Shown piece by piece: positions 1-28,336 of a stretch of DNA of 64,000 nucleotides. Each line of letters opens with the position of its first letter. Position 1 is the stretch's first letter. Origin of the DNA: Amoebidium appalachense (Eukaryota > Ichthyosporea); assembly GCA_963693365.1 (NCBI GenBank), contig CAVNZM010000001.1, positions 11,408,001 through 11,472,000 of the forward strand, in the 5' to 3' direction. Made by a program: the position numbers and the translations under genes. The notes beneath the pieces were generated by a model that was not told the origin of the DNA, did no database searches, and saw only the letters and a program-made list of their open reading frames with translations.

Positions 1-418
1 GGGAGGGAGGGAGGGAGGGAGGGAGAGAGAAAATAAAATAAAGTAAAATAAAATAAAAATCGTGACGAGCCGTAAGCAGAAGTTTTAGTGGAAGTAGTGA
101 ATTCTGCTGGGTGAGAAATCCCCCCCTCCGCCCCCTCCCCCCTACTTGGGCCCTCCCTGAGGATGGGCTCTGCTTATGACGCATACTGTGCGCATGGCTG
201 ATGTTGCACTCTTGAATGTTTGCCTTTGCATGTGTCCTGCACCATGCTTCTCATCGTGTTTGTTTACTTCGTACCGTGTTCCGCATTCAACCCCCCCCCC
301 CCCCCCCCCCCCCCCTTTTTTTTTTTTTGTCCACCTAACATCTTTCATTATGCCATACGATCAGCAATCAGCAGTTTTTTGTTTCCACTAGTGCAATAAA
401 ATTTCACGCAACACATTT
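1..418. other. left-edge region: GGGA repeat, poly-C/T tract, no gene seen
   Basis: It opens with (GGGA)n at 1-26, has the truncated dispersed element (144-315) ending in C then T tracts, and shows no supported exon before the tentative ATG at 419. Confidence 0.5.
144..315 (+). mobile_element. poly(C)-ended element, 5'-truncated copy
   Basis: Only the 3' half of the element is present, from CTTGGGCCCTCCCTGAGG to GTACCGTGTTCCGCATTC, followed by a C tract to 315 and then a T tract. Confidence 0.55.
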
Positions 419-7756
<7,338 letters not shown>

Positions 7757-8852
7757 TTTCATCTTTGAATTTGAACGTCTATATTTTTTCTCTTTGCTGT
7801 TTTATGTGTGGCTCTCTAAAAAACCCCTTGACACTTTTCATGTATATGTTAGTGTTGACAATGTTTGTGCTCCCTTAAAAAATTCTTTCTTTCTTCTTTT
7901 TTTTTTTTAATTTTTTTTTGGATTGTGTGTGGGGGAGTGGAGGTGGAACGGTTGGTCTTGTGCGTTAAGGAGAGGGTCTTAGTTAGTTACCGCGATGCAT
8001 ATGTATGTTCTGCCGCCTTTCCAATTTTAGGTTTTGTATTTTATGCCACATATATATCCAAATGAACTGACTGTATGAATAATATATCCAACTACAGACG
8101 TCATTTAGGAATATCCTTGCATGCGTGCGCAGTGTCTGTACGCACTACCCAATATACGGGTGTGTGCATTTCACAATAGACGCGTCTGGATATATTTCCC
8201 AAAATAAAGCAATAGACATTGTGCACGTATACTCATGCATACATGTGCGAACCCCCCCCCACACCCACACACATGTCCACGTAGTACTACTGTGTGTGTG
8301 TGTGTGCGTGTGTGTGTGTGTGTGTATGTGTGTGTGTGGTGGTGGCCATGGTGGTGGTGGTGGCGGGGGGGGGGGGGGGGGGGGGGGAGGGAGGGGGGGA
8401 GGCAGGAGGGGCAATAGAAGCAGGGGTGCACACCGAACTTTTCCCTGATCTTAAATTTTCATGTGATCAAGAGCAGTTGATTTTCAAAAATGGCGCTTAC
8501 AGCGAATGTTGTCACAGACACACATTCCAACACTAGCGGAGAAAGAACGGCACATAAGAAATTTCAAGGATTTCACGTGTAGGTGAAACACTAAAAAATC
8601 TGATGTACTTTAATGTATAAAAGCAATTGAACTAAAAATTTACAATGCCGGGCCTGCCTCTCCCTTTTATACGCCTATTGAAAAACGGGACCGAAGCAAA
8701 TAACGAAAAACATCGAAATAAGAAAATGGCACAAAATGTACACATCATTTACAAGCAAAACACCCAAGAATAAATGGCAAGGGTTTTGGTACGTACCAAA
8801 AACGCTCGTAAAAATCCCCCGAATTTCCACTCCTGTCTATCCCATATATATC
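7757..8852. other. intergenic region between convergent genes
   Basis: It lies between the stop codons of the membrane protein (+) and the RAP gene (-). It holds (TG)n and G tracts at 8290-8400 and otherwise unremarkable A/T-richer sequence. No exon seen. Confidence 0.5.
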
Positions 8853-16541
<7,689 letters not shown>

Positions 16542-17092
16542 TGACGAGAATCAGCGTGACTGTGCCGCTGCAAATCCTGTACTCCGCTAACGGTTGAAGA
16601 TGGCGAAAATGATGGTACAGGTGAGAGGTCCTAACTAGCCAAAATGGCTTAGGACGTGCGGATGCCAGGCGTCACATGTGCAGGAATGACAAAGTATGTG
16701 CCGCTGTGTCCTCATATCACAGTATATACATGCCTACATGCACACAAGTCTACTGAGTCTCGCACAATGGCACATGTGACCATGCGATGGGTACTCGAGG
16801 TTGGCGCCAAAATTTGGCGGAGGATGACGTCATCACTGGGAAAATCTGTCACGGATCGAGTCCCCCGGCCCGCAGCCCCGGCACCACTAATAATAACAAT
16901 AATAATAACCCCTCCCCCCTCCCCCACCACCCACCCCCCCACCCACCCACCCACCCCACCCGGGGCCCCCGTGGCACACAGGCCCCACCCCAGCCCCATC
17001 TCCGAAGAAAAGAATAAGAGAGATGGGGGGGGGGGGGGGGGGGGGAGGGGGGAGGGGGGGGCACGTAGGAGCTATGTATGTAAAAGAACTTT

Positions 17093-17142
<50 letters not shown>

Positions 17143-17941
17143 GAATAAACGTGATGGTTGAAGTGGGGTGTTGATGGCCTGTATTGACATTCACCAGTTA
17201 CACACGGCGAGTAAATGTAATTTAATTGAATAATTAGTAACGCAATTTGGATCAAGTTAGCAACGTAATTTAATTGAATAATTAGCAACGTAATTGAATT
17301 GAATAATTAGCAACGTAAGAGCACTAGCTCCCTTTTGGCCTGAGATATCGATAGTGGTGCCGGTTCTCCTCTGAATCAAAAGGTTAAAGTTTGAAAAATT
17401 TCCAATCCAATATTGGCGCTAAATTCCCGGGCACATCATCAAGCTATCTAAGAGACTATCTCTTTGTGTCTATGGTGAGTGTACTATATATCCATTTTTA
17501 GCCCTGTCTGATGCCCCGGTCTAAAGAAAATTATATATCATCGGGTAGGTTTTTATGAGATGTACACCTGACCATGCACACTGATGCATGTTCCCCTAGC
17601 AAGTATCAGAGTCAAGCAAAAAGCCGTGAAAAAACTAAATGAAAAGCCGTGTTTTTTTAGGAGAAGAAGAGAAATATCTAAAATTCCCAAATGTTTCTTG
17701 CGCTGCGAATCGCAGTGACTTTTCTGCATCCTTTCCGATGGTCTGAGAGTGGTCCCACAAACAATGTAAAAGCCACATATTTCCACAATATTCTAGCTTT
17801 ACATGCAATATCCCCATATCTAAATATGTAAACTCAAATTTCATTCTCTCAGCTGGTATTTTTCCAAAATGGCGAGCGTAATTACTTAGCAACATTAAAG
17901 TACAGATACAAAACTTAAATTGTTACCTAAAAAGGAGATTG
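16542..17941. other. region between the RAP gene start and the unknown minus-strand gene
   Basis: It contains the putative RAP upstream region, C/G tracts at 16910-17145, and a short tandem repeat (17214-17319). No supported exon. Confidence 0.45.
17214..17319 (+). repeat. AT-rich tandem repeat, three to four copies
   Basis: The unit is about AACGTAATTTAATTGAATAA followed by TTAGC, with variation between copies. Confidence 0.75.
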
Positions 17942-19075
17942 TCACCTAAAGCCAGTCCAGCAGAAAGGGGTAGCCTGATTTTCTTTCCCTTTTTCTTCCT
18001 CACCCCCGTATCTCCAGACCGAAGTGCCCTGAGCGGGCTCGACAAAAACCCCCTCCCCGTTCAATTTTCTCCGCTCACTCAACGGGGAAGATCCAGGAGA
18101 ACGATGCCCCCAAATGCTCGACATTTGGTGCGATTTTGCGTAACCGCCATAAACCCCCCTGGGGTCACCCTGTCCAGCAAATGTCCCCCTCCTTTGCATG
18201 AAAATTTCTTTTTTCTGGGCCTCTCCCACGCTTGCAGATTTCGCTCTAAGTCTCCCCAGACTTCTCCCGGAGCCCAACTTTGTTTGCTCACCCGTGGGTT
18301 CCGAAATGTTTCTTGCCAAATTTAGAAGGTACTTTCTCGCGACGGATGCCGCTATTTGCCCGTCCCTGTCCAACTCTTCCCGTGTCTGAGCCCCCTTGCT
18401 TTCGTTAAGTTGCTTAAAGTCGCTGGTGGATAACTTTGCTCCATCTAGCTCAGCTATTTTCAGAACCTGTCGGTGCCGGGGTTTTTTCATTTTTGGTGAT
18501 ACTTTTGCAGGGGGGTCGTTTGCAACTGCTGTGGTATTTCCCTTCTCAAGCTGCTCGTCCAAGTGAGATAAGAGGTGAGATATACCTTTCTCATGTGAAA
18601 TTTCGGTTATCCCTCCCACTTGGGTGGCACACGGGCTTGGTAATCCCGGTAGACCAACCGAATTTGAGGTAGAGATAGTGGCACTGCAGATATACCGAAA
18701 AGGGCACTAGTTAGTCACGTGCACACGTTGCACACTTGAGGGGGGAAGAGGCCAGGAATGGGGAAACACAACACATTGCAGGGAAGTTTGAAAGAGCGTG
18801 AGGTGTTTGGGAGGAGGGGGGGGGGAGGGGGGAGGGGGGGGGGGGGGGATAAGAACGTTATGGTTGGTCTGAGAGAGAGTTGATTTCAGTGGTAGTGTTA
18901 TGCAGACGTACGGAGGAGGAGGAGAAGGAGGAGGAGGGGGGGGGGAGGGGGGAGGAGGGGGGAGGGGAGGGAGAAGGGGTTAACGGGCAAGTGTAGGGAG
19001 GGAGAAAGAAGGTAAGACGGGGAGGGGAGTTAGGGGGTGGTGAAAGGGGGAGACGGGTGGGGTGGGGTGTGGCCG

Positions 19076-19162
<87 letters not shown>

Positions 19163-19755
19163 TGGGGAGGGGGGAGGGGGGAGGGGGGGAGGGGGAAGAA
19201 AGAACAGCAAAGTGTGTGGGTGAGACCAAAGGGGCTGTAATTTCACCCGCGCTGGGGGCGCGGGGGGGGGGGGGGGGGGGGAGGGGGGTATTGTCTGTTA
19301 TTTTCTGTACAGCACTTGGAAACAAGGGCACATACAGTGAAAAGCATATCACAGGAAAGGGATAAAACTGATGTTCAACTGACGAATTTTTCTCTCGGTG
19401 GGGGTGGGGGGGGGGGGGGGGGGGGGTAGTGAGGTTGGTGGTGTGTAGGGGGTTGGGGGGGGGGGAGGGGGGGGGGGGGGGTAGGCTGAGTAAGAAGAAG
19501 CCATAGCACCCAGATGGATCAAAGTTTAAGGTGAGAGGGGGACGGAGAAGCACTTGGAGGAAGGGGGGTGGGGGGAGGCGGGAGGGAGGGCAGGGGAGGC
19601 CGGAAAGCAGGGGGGGGTAGGGGTGGGGGGGGGTATTTCTGTGGCTGGTGGTCCTTTGCATCCGATGGTTGCTTGGATGCACCTAGAACACCGTGGCTTT
19701 ATGTTGATGCATGTGTATGCAAAGGAGAGAGAGAGATAGAGAAAGAGAGAGAGGG

Positions 19756-19809
<54 letters not shown>

Positions 19810-19932
19810 GAGAGGGGAGGGAAAGAGAGAGAGAGAGTGTGTGTGCGTGTGTGCGTGTGCACATACACTGTGCATACCGTGCGCCCGTGTGTGTGTGTGC
19901 GTGCAAGCGTGTGCGCGCGCGCGCGCGCGCGC

Positions 19933-19977
<45 letters not shown>

Positions 19978-20619
19978 TGTGCATGTGTGTGTGCGTGTGT
20001 GTGGGTGTGTGGGTGTGTGCGTGCGTGTGTGTGTGTTATTGTGTTTGTATGTTCGTGCCTGTAGGGGGAGGGGGGGTTTTGAATGCGGAACACGGTACAA
20101 AGTACGCATACACGACGAGAAGCATGGTGCAGGACACATGCAAAGGCAAACATTCAAGTATGCAACATCAGCCATGTGCACAGTATGCGTCATAAGCAGA
20201 GCCCATCCTCAGGGAGGACCCAAGTCATCAATTGCGTCTGAGTTTCGACCCCTTAGCCCGCGTATATACGACACTCCAACTCAGACAGCAGCATCAACTG
20301 AGCTTGGGCGGGTCAACCCGTCTTGATCAAAGACGAGCAGGGTTGCTTATGCAAGCAAGGTGAGCAAAACGGTGAAGATGTGTGTGCAAACTAATGCAGT
20401 GCAGCGAAAAATGTGTATGTAGGGGGAGGGGGGAGGGGAAGAGGGACAGAGTAGGGGGAGGGAAGGAAGGGGGGGAGGGGGGAGGGGAGAGGGGGGAAGG
20501 GGGGCAGGGGGGGGGGGGGGGAGGCCAGGTACCTGTGTTTTTGAGTGTTCTGACAAGAGTATGGGGACGGTACCATCCACCGAGCAAAGAGGAAAGTGGT
20601 GGCCGCAATAACGAAACAA
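17942..20619 (-). CDS. unrecognised protein, 3' part (two exons)
   Basis: The main exon runs from the acceptor CTGCAG at 18684 (exon 18683) to TGA at 17944-17942. It is open and protein-like over about 247 codons, basic and polar ([37 protein letters not shown]), with no domain I recognise. A possible preceding exon, 20619-20533, has a TTTGCAG acceptor and a CACAG|GTACCT donor. It joins in phase and would encode a hydrophobic stretch ([18 protein letters not shown]), which could be a presequence or membrane anchor. The true start is not identified. The last codons sit before AG|GTGACA, so a further 3' exon is possible. The acceptor side of the main exon is duplicated at 21004. Confidence 0.45.
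18664..18855 (-). repeat. segmental repeat, copy at the exon acceptor
   Basis: From GAGGTAGAGATAGTGGCACTG through CCGAAAAGGGCACTAGTTAG to GATAAGAACGT (plus strand), it matches 21004-21204 with few differences. It spans the first 20 bases of the exon ending at 17942, its acceptor and about 165 bases of intron. Confidence 0.8.
20064..20420 (-). mobile_element. poly(C)-ended dispersed element, long copy
   Basis: This is the reverse-strand partner of 4918-5271. Both inverted repeats are present (GTCTGAGTT/AACTCAGAC and CGTCTTTGATCAAGACG). Its 3' end also runs into a C tract (a G run on the plus strand at about 20064-20076). It carries one segment (CACCATGCTTCTCGTCG) that is missing from the 4918 copy but present in the copy at 144. 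Confidence 0.6.
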
Positions 20620-20814
20620 CTGCAAAGATGGAATTGTAAGTGTGTGCCACGGATGTGTGCAAGTGCGTGTATGTGTCCGATGTGTCTGAGCTGTGGGGCA
20701 TGCTGGTGCGCTTGTGTGTGTGAGAACTTGCATACACGTGTAAGCCTTGTGCGATTGTGTGTGTGAGTGACGGCGAGAGAAAGAGGGGGGAGGGGGAGGG
20801 GGGGGGGGGGGGGG

Positions 20815-20873
<59 letters not shown>

Positions 20874-21003
20874 GAGTGTGTGTGTGTGTGTGTGCGCGCG
20901 CGCGCGTGTGTGTGTGTGTGCTTGTGTGTGTGTGTGCGTGGTGTGGTGATGGGGAGTACACACACGCACGGACACCGACACACGCACACACACACCACCC
21001 CCT

Positions 21004-21163
21004 AAGAGGTAGAGTTAGTGGCACTGCAGACATACCGAAAAGGGCACTAGTTAGTCACGTGCACACGTTGCACACTTGCACGCTTGAGAGGGGAAGAGGC
21101 CAGGAATAGGGAAATACAACACATTGCAGGGAAGGTTGAAAGAGCGTGAGGTGTTTGGGAGAA

Positions 21164-21195
<32 letters not shown>

Positions 21196-21204
21196 TAAGA
21201 ACGT
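21004..21204 (-). repeat. segmental repeat, copy without the exon
   Basis: It matches 18664-18855, including the CTGCAG acceptor and the first codons of the exon. Exon similarity stops after CTACCTC and runs into TTAG, so it is a non-functional exon edge. It contains a run of about 30 G where the other copy has an interrupted G tract. Confidence 0.8.
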
Positions 21205-23028
21205 CCCCCTCCTCACTACCAGCACTCCTTTCTATCCCCTCCTTCCCTTCCCCCCCCCTCCCCCCCCCTTTCCCTAACCTTTGTGTCCTCACATGTCGTG
21301 CCAGTCGACCACAGCACCCTCGAGCTCACGACTTTCATTCAACCGTGCACCTTTTCTTTTAAGACTTGTGCACCTTTTCTTCTAAGACTTCTCTTCTCTT
21401 TTCTTTTTTTTTTTTTTTATCTTGCTACATAATATGCCTGTAGCTGACACCATGGGATTTATGTGGACACATCACTACGAACTAGCCTAAATGAGGGTAA
21501 TATGCCGAATAGAGGCGATGTCTTTACATAATGATCACATTCCTAACCCCTACCTGCCTCCCTCGATACTCTTTCTCCTGAACGTCTCTTTCCCTTTAAA
21601 AATGTGCTTACATTATGTATGCATAACAGGTCTAGGTACACGGCATTGAGACCACACTCACCTTATAGCTAGAATGATTGCTGAGGAATCGCCTGCCCAG
21701 GCACCGGCCAACTGTTGGTTGTCCATGGGGAGCAACGGTTAATGTTTTTTTTTTTGCCTCGCTGGTACTTGCAGTAAGGATAAAAGAAGGGAAGAGTAGA
21801 CTGGAGAGGATGACTTTACAGTACAATGGGCTTTGTAAGAGAAGAGGAAACAGGGGAAGCGAATATGGAACTTGCAGTTATCGATACTTTTGTTTTTGTA
21901 CGAAGCATGCGTAGCAGCTACAGATAGTAAATGTGTTTATGTGCGTGTGAAGTTACAATCGGGTTGCAACTTGGCAATTTCTGTGATGGGTGTCGCGAGA
22001 GCTAACCGTGAAGTCCCGTCGATTGTAGTTGAAAATGCGAACTCACATCAAACAAAATGAAATTGCCATAATTAAACTTCTTCTGACAGAAAGTGAGACG
22101 GTGAACTCAGAAGTTCAACTTGCAAGCGTGAGACTCCTACAACTGTACGTTACAGTTGACATGGCCCTGCGGCCCCTGCCCAAGCTTGCTGCAAGGCCTC
22201 CAGGACTCCTGGCCTTGGCTTCCTGGCAGCTATCACCCTACACCAACAGCAAAGGGGGTTGCATCACAGCCACCTAGTCTGTAAAAAGAGTTGTAGTGTT
22301 GTTCTGCCGAATTTTGGTACTGAAAATATTTTTATGTTCTAACTATAGTGTAAAAAAATGTTATATTATAAATAGAGACTGCGTTTGCACTATAAAAGAA
22401 TACTATCTATCTGTGCTAGTTGAAAAAGGATTCATTGACAATCAAACTGAGGGGTGGGCTTGCACTTGTGGGTATTGTATTTTTAAACAAAGACTCTTAG
22501 GAATGTGCAAAAAAACGTTGTCATTGGCTAAGAAAATCGTATTTCAGGGCTCGAAATCCTCTTGGCCTCGAGGCCCCCGAGTTCCACAGGCAGACAGGGT
22601 CACCCTGGGATGGGCCCTACTACAACTCAGTGTGTCCTCCTGCGCCCTGGCTCTGGACATTGCTGATGAAAAATCTGCCCGTGTTTAAGCGCTAATATGG
22701 CCTTATTTCTGTGCATCATCTGTGAGACAGGGCTATATCACCTTCGGAATGACTACATCTCGTTTGGGGGCACCAAAAAGAGCTCGAATTTCGAAAGCAG
22801 ATGAGAGTCGATTTGCAGTCACAGAGATCCATGGCTGGTGAGAAGTAAGTCTCTTAAAGCCGGAATATGGTAGAATAAGGAAAGAAGCAGGAAAGCATGC
22901 CTCATGATTATGAAGAGGCAAAACGATCTTCGTAGGGAATAACAGGCTGAAGAGACTACGTAGTGACTGTCGTCTCTCTATCATCCCCTTCCCCACCCCC
23001 TCCCCCTTCCCCCCGGAGCACACATACA

Positions 23029-23075
<47 letters not shown>

Positions 23076-23612
23076 ACACACACACTCACACACAACCACG
23101 GTCTGAGATCTTCCAGTGTCTTTTGCCTCTGCCATTAACGTATACGCAAATCAACCGTTACATATGTATGCTGGTTAAGTGGGTTAGAAACAGCAGCTAA
23201 ACAAACAGTTTCTGTGAAAACCACATAGACCTGCACCGTAGAAACTCTTGAACACCCACTGGGGTTTACTTTTTCGTACAAACTTAACACGCATGTGACG
23301 CAAGCAAGCACACACCGAGCCCTCTGAAAAAGGGGGTATGAAGACACAAACTACTAGTAAGGTGCATGTGCATGAAAATGGACTGGCGTTTCTGCACGCG
23401 CACACGTGTGCCTTGACACATACCTATCTACCTCACATGCCTGCACACACACACACACCCGTGGGCAACAGACATAACTACACATCATATTGACTGTAGA
23501 CGTGACAAAGATGTTCTTGTACACACCCTGGAACAAGCGCACACACGTGCGTCCAGAGGACACTCACATGCATACGCACACAAACACACGCGCGCGCACA
23601 CGCACGCATACA

Positions 23613-23659
<47 letters not shown>

Positions 23660-24900
23660 CACGCACACACATGCACGCACGCACGCACGCACACACATAC
23701 ACACACCGCGCACACACGCACAGCTATAGAACTCGGGGATATGCTCACAGGGTGGCACGGTATGTTATTGTTATGGTTTACACGGTCTATATATTTGTGG
23801 AGCATCAGCCAGGAGAGCCCAAGGGACCACCTGTCAGTGAAGTGTGCGTGCACGGCTAACTGCGCCATCCAGCTGGCGCAGCCACAGACAATGACACGGT
23901 TTCAGCCACACGGGCGTGAAACGATTGTGCTGCAGAGGGATGCTACTGCTTCGTGTCAGCGACCACCATCTGACTGTTTCGACTGTATGGCACCTAATAA
24001 TAAATAAATACGGGTGATGCAGTGTGACGCTGTTTATGGCACGGCAAGCGTTTTGACTTGAACCTTGGCAAGTTACAACACGGTGACAAATACTATTGTT
24101 ATAGGAGGAACATACGCATAAACACACACTGCGTGTGTGCCGCACGGTGTGGGGGGCGCACGCCTGGTCTGCAGATCAGCTGAGGCTCGCAGCTGATCCC
24201 GGCGATGCGCACGTTCCGGGTCCGGGATCATCTCAGAATATGCAACTTGCAGAGAGAGCTAAGCAGAGATATAAGAGCTATGGTCAGTTGTGGTTTTTAG
24301 AAACTATAATTCAAATAATACTTAATATTTTTTTGAAAGGGGAATATTCTGTGAAGTATAGACCTTATTTTTCTTTCTTGCGAACATCTGATCGAGGGGC
24401 TTCCGCCTGCCGGACACCGCTCCCGGCGCTCACGTGTATGATCTCCCCGATAAATAAACAACAGTACTGTGAGTTTATTGGCTACAAATCATATAGTTCC
24501 TTCTACGCTAGTGGTCAACCGCACCCATGCTGAAACCTACCACCGGACGAACCGTAATTGCCTATATTACATGTGTGATCTGGGCTCAACATTGTGTCAC
24601 TTTTTAAACATTAAACTTTTAAACTCTTTAAACACGATTTTGCAATATATGATTAGACCACGACATCTTTCCTCAGTCGTCATTCATACAGATTGTCGCC
24701 GTTTAGAGCAGTCACATGGAAACGAGTATAAGCTAGTGAGCTGCTCCGCTCATTTTGCAACAAAGCCCGCCGCCCAGCCATTCAACTGTCCTGTTTTCAC
24801 CCACGTCGGCCCCCAACCGTACGTGGGTTTTTCGTTTTTTTTTTTCGTTTCTCTTTGCAAGGTCATAATTTTTACCTCTTATTTCGAAGATTGTTTTTCT
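21205..24900. other. gene-poor region with ordinary base composition
   Basis: Apart from (CA)n at 23030-23090 and 23616-23657 this stretch lacks the homopolymers seen elsewhere. Open frames at 22029-22277 and 22296-22688 are short and not protein-like enough to call. It may hold decayed transposon sequence, but nothing is identifiable. Confidence 0.4.
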
Positions 24901-24998
24901 GTTCGCCCTTTGAGGGACTAGACAAGACATACGAACGTATACACAAGAAGTGGACGGACAGGATCGTACGAACCGCCCAGAAAATCAACCAATTTTTG

Positions 24999-25093
24999 GT
25001 GAGAAAAACTCGAAGAAACCCACGTTTGCAAAGCAACGTAGTGACTTCTACTTGTCCCCTCACTCCCTTCTATTCTGTTCTTTTTAATATTAG
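24999..25093 (+). other. probable 5'-UTR intron of the PP1-docking-like gene
   Basis: A donor TTTTG|GTGAGA at 24999 and an acceptor preceded by a T-rich tract (TTTTTAATATTAG) at 25093 bracket 95 bases just upstream of the ATG at 25102. The upstream leader (about 24900-24998) has no ATG in frame with the coding sequence. Transcript evidence would settle it. Confidence 0.4.
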
Positions 25094-25101
25094 TATCAAA
25101 C

Positions 25102-27245
25102 ATGGCTGGCATGGACCTTGACCTAGAGGTTGCTTATGAGGCCGCATGGGTGGAGACTGCACCCATGGATGTAGAGGAGTGCACTGTTGAGGTTACCATG
25201 CTTGAGAACGGAGACGTTTCAATTGTAGCCGAAACTTCAGAAGGATTCTCTTGTGATGACGACCTTGTGTCCGTGTCCGTCGAGTACGAGCTTGAGTCCA
25301 CGGAGGATGCAGAGGGAGAGTTCACACCCATTCTTCAACGAGGGGGCAAGGTTTGTATTCCGGGGGGAAACCCCCGTTACCCCTTAGGGTGTCTTGGTCT
25401 GGGAGGTTGGTGGCGTAGCCGGTGACGGCTTAAGTTTTCGAGTTACCGGTAACTCGTAACTAAATATACGCTTTCCACTTTGTGGAATCTTGTTACCACT
25501 TGAGCATGGTTCTTAGCCCAGCTCGTGGGCCAACCTTCCATTTATAGACCCACCCTGTAGCTCTGGTGTGAAAACCCAAAAAAGAGCGTTTATACCCACG
25601 GTGCCAAACAGAACATTTCTATGTTTCTGTCTGGTACGTATGTGGTGTTGGCCTCTTGTGCCATGGGGTAAAGTGTGAGTGCCGTAGTGCCTCAGTGTTG
25701 GGTCACGGTGGCCTGTATTCTGGCCTGACCCTGGTTGAAGGTAACTATCGTGCTTGCTCGGTCCCCGCGTGTGCACCTTTGTTTGGATTGCTCCTGTTTT
25801 CACTTGTTGGGTCAGATCCCTCGTAGTTTCCTGTGTGGTCTTTGATTGCAAACACGGTTCTTGTGTGCCTTGGGCCTTGCTAACGTGAATGCTTCTGCTC
25901 CTTTGTTGCAATCCTTCTCTTCATTATGCTCATACTCTTTTGAGTGCTCTTGGTCTTTGCCTCACATGCAGCTGCTGTAACAACCGTTTGGTTTCTGTTT
26001 CCTTACGGCCTGTTTTCTACAGAAGCACCTCAGGAGGCAAAAGAGTGTTACCTTCCGTGACGAGGTTGAAATCTTCTACATTGAAAATGCAAACACCGGC
26101 CGTAAAGTTAGTGAGATTTGCTCTCCGAAAAAGGCCCCTGCCCCGTCTGCAAATAAGAAAATCTATCGCTGCGAGACGGCAAATGGGCCACTGTTCATTG
26201 AAATGGATGATATTGCTGTCGAGTACCTGAGGTATGTTTTCATCCCTTTCTGTCAGTCCCCACGTACCCTTCTCTCTGCTTCTTGCATCGGTTCTTCTGT
26301 TCTCAAAGCTTAGTGCAAAGCTGAGCACGTACTTCCTTATGTATGGGTCATTCCCATGTACCCTACTGGTGTTCCGGTATAATGCTGTTTCTGTCTTGAG
26401 GTTGAATTCTGCAGTTGTGAATGCTGGTACTTCTGTTAAGAATCTCTGGCTGCATTTGTCATTCAATCACGTTTGGGAATCGTTGCCATTCGTCATCGGT
26501 TTGCCTGTCGTTAATGACTCTTGGACTCACTGTTCTCCTTCCACCCCACAGCTATATCCAGCACGAAAGGAATTGCGGCCGCCAGGTTGTTGTCACCGAC
26601 TTTTTCAAGGAGGCACGCCAGTACGCCGAGGCCTGCAAACAGGCCGAAGAAGCGTCGATGACAGCCATGTGTGACGATGACTCCTCGGATATGGACCTTT
26701 ACAGCGCAAGCAAGCAGCGCTATAGACCCCCTCGTCACAGCCGGAAATTCCAGCAGCAGCAGCAGAAAAACAATGGTGGTGTGAGGACGAAGAACCCCCA
26801 CCAGCAATACGAAAACCAACACGGGGCCGGGAGCGAAGAGGATTGCAACAGCGATCCAGACATTCCCTCGGCTTCGGTAGCCAAGGAAGAAGGGTCCCCC
26901 TCTGGGAGCCCGCGTACGTCGCACAGGCAGGGAAGGCGCACGAGCGCCCCTCATAGACAGACGCAATGCCACAATGGCGACCATCAATCGCAGTGGGCGT
27001 GTGGGCAACAAGACACGCTCGTCTACAAGCAACGCCAACGCTTTTCGCAGATTGTTCCTCCCGCTTTCAAAAATGCCGCGCCGCAGAACACGCCTTCGGT
27101 TCAGCCAAGTCAGGTGTATGGGGCCGGGGCACAGTATAGCCAGGGGTGGCAGAGAAAGCAAAGTATCCCCCCATCAAATGCGAAACAGACCCCCCCTCGC
27201 GGCGGACGGCAGCAGCAGCAGCGTTTTTCAAGGTCACTCAAGTAG
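25102..27245 (+). CDS. acidic/Gln-rich protein with PP1-docking (RVxF-like) motif
   Basis: Exons 25102-25350, 26023-26231 and 26552-27245 join in phase (donors AAG|GTTTGT and GAG|GTATG; acceptors CTACAG and CCACAG) to give 383 residues and a TAG stop. Residues 1-80 are very acidic (Asp/Glu-rich). Residues 90-103 read KSVTFRDEVEIFYI. This fits the protein phosphatase 1 docking pattern RVxF followed six residues later by two bulky hydrophobics, as in PPP1R15 (GADD34/CReP) and other PP1 regulators. A further conserved-looking block (AVEYLSYIQHERNCGRQVV) precedes a low-complexity tail rich in Gln, Ser, Pro and Arg. A PP1-targeting role is inference from this motif; RVxF-like motifs also occur by chance. 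The gene is unusually free of microsatellites compared with its neighbours. Start chosen as the first ATG after the UTR acceptor. Confidence 0.8.
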
Positions 27246-28305
27246 GTTTGCGACTGTATTTTCGAAGAGATTTTTACGGGAGTTTTGAAATTGTCGTTAA
27301 AGTCTCATCTGGCTTATTTTGTATTGGGTATCGTTTGTAATGGATGTTTGATGGTAGTTTCCCGTTCTCCCACTCCTTGTTTTTCACGTGACCATATGCG
27401 AAGCTCAAATTTTTCTGATTATGTAGGTATTTTTCTGGACACATGAGGTTTCACTTCCCTTTTATCTTTTGTTTCCATTTTTGATGGATGGATGATATAC
27501 ATATAATGAGCAGGTATGATAGAAGAAATGTATGATTTTTATGGCTTTTGATAGGCTGTGAGCAGGCCTTTTGATTTTTTCTGTGTCAGTGTACAAGGAG
27601 TTTAGGTGAGAGTTGTGCAAATTATCTTCGACCCGTTAGCCGACCCGAGAAGCCACCCACCCATGCTCGAAAAGAAGCGAGAATTCTGGTCTTAGAACAA
27701 AGCGGATATATCCCCGCTTGTGGCCAATGTGTGCACGTGTTTATTCACGTGGCGTCATTTGGGGTGACGTCATCGTGTGCCACCGTGCCTGAAGCACGTG
27801 ATTGGGGCTGGTTCCCCCCTGTGGACCAATAAATCCCCCCTTGGTGCTATGATATATTTTAATCGGAAAGTCAAGATATTGTGCAGTATCCATTTCAACG
27901 TGTCTTTGCCCCCCCCCCCCCCCCCCCTTTTTTTTTTTTTTTTTGACCGCTTTCATGGTGCGTTGTTTTCTGGAACTTGTACTGCTCCGTCACGACCTGT
28001 GTTCAAACTCCCCTTTTCTTTCGATGAGTCACTTGAGTTCCCCCTGGGGGGTGCACTTATTATGTTTTTGCTCAGTGGAAAACCTGCATTGTGCACGTGT
28101 TGTCCATTGCACATGTGTGCCTTGTATGCTCTGTAGACGTAACACGGTACACATTCTTCTCACGGTCTCCTCGCCTCCGAGGCCTCCTCGTCAACCCCTC
28201 CCCTCCCCTCCCCTTTCTTAAAGCTGGGAACACACATTGATTCGAGTCTTCTGCCAATGGTTTTTTATTCAATGTAGGTTTATGCAATGACCCTCCTCCT
28301 CCCCC

Positions 28306-28336
<31 letters not shown>

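Noticed and set aside
22029-22688. Open frames in the gene-poor region
   Set aside because: They are short, show no recognisable motif and have no convincing splice sites; composition does not resemble the confirmed exons.
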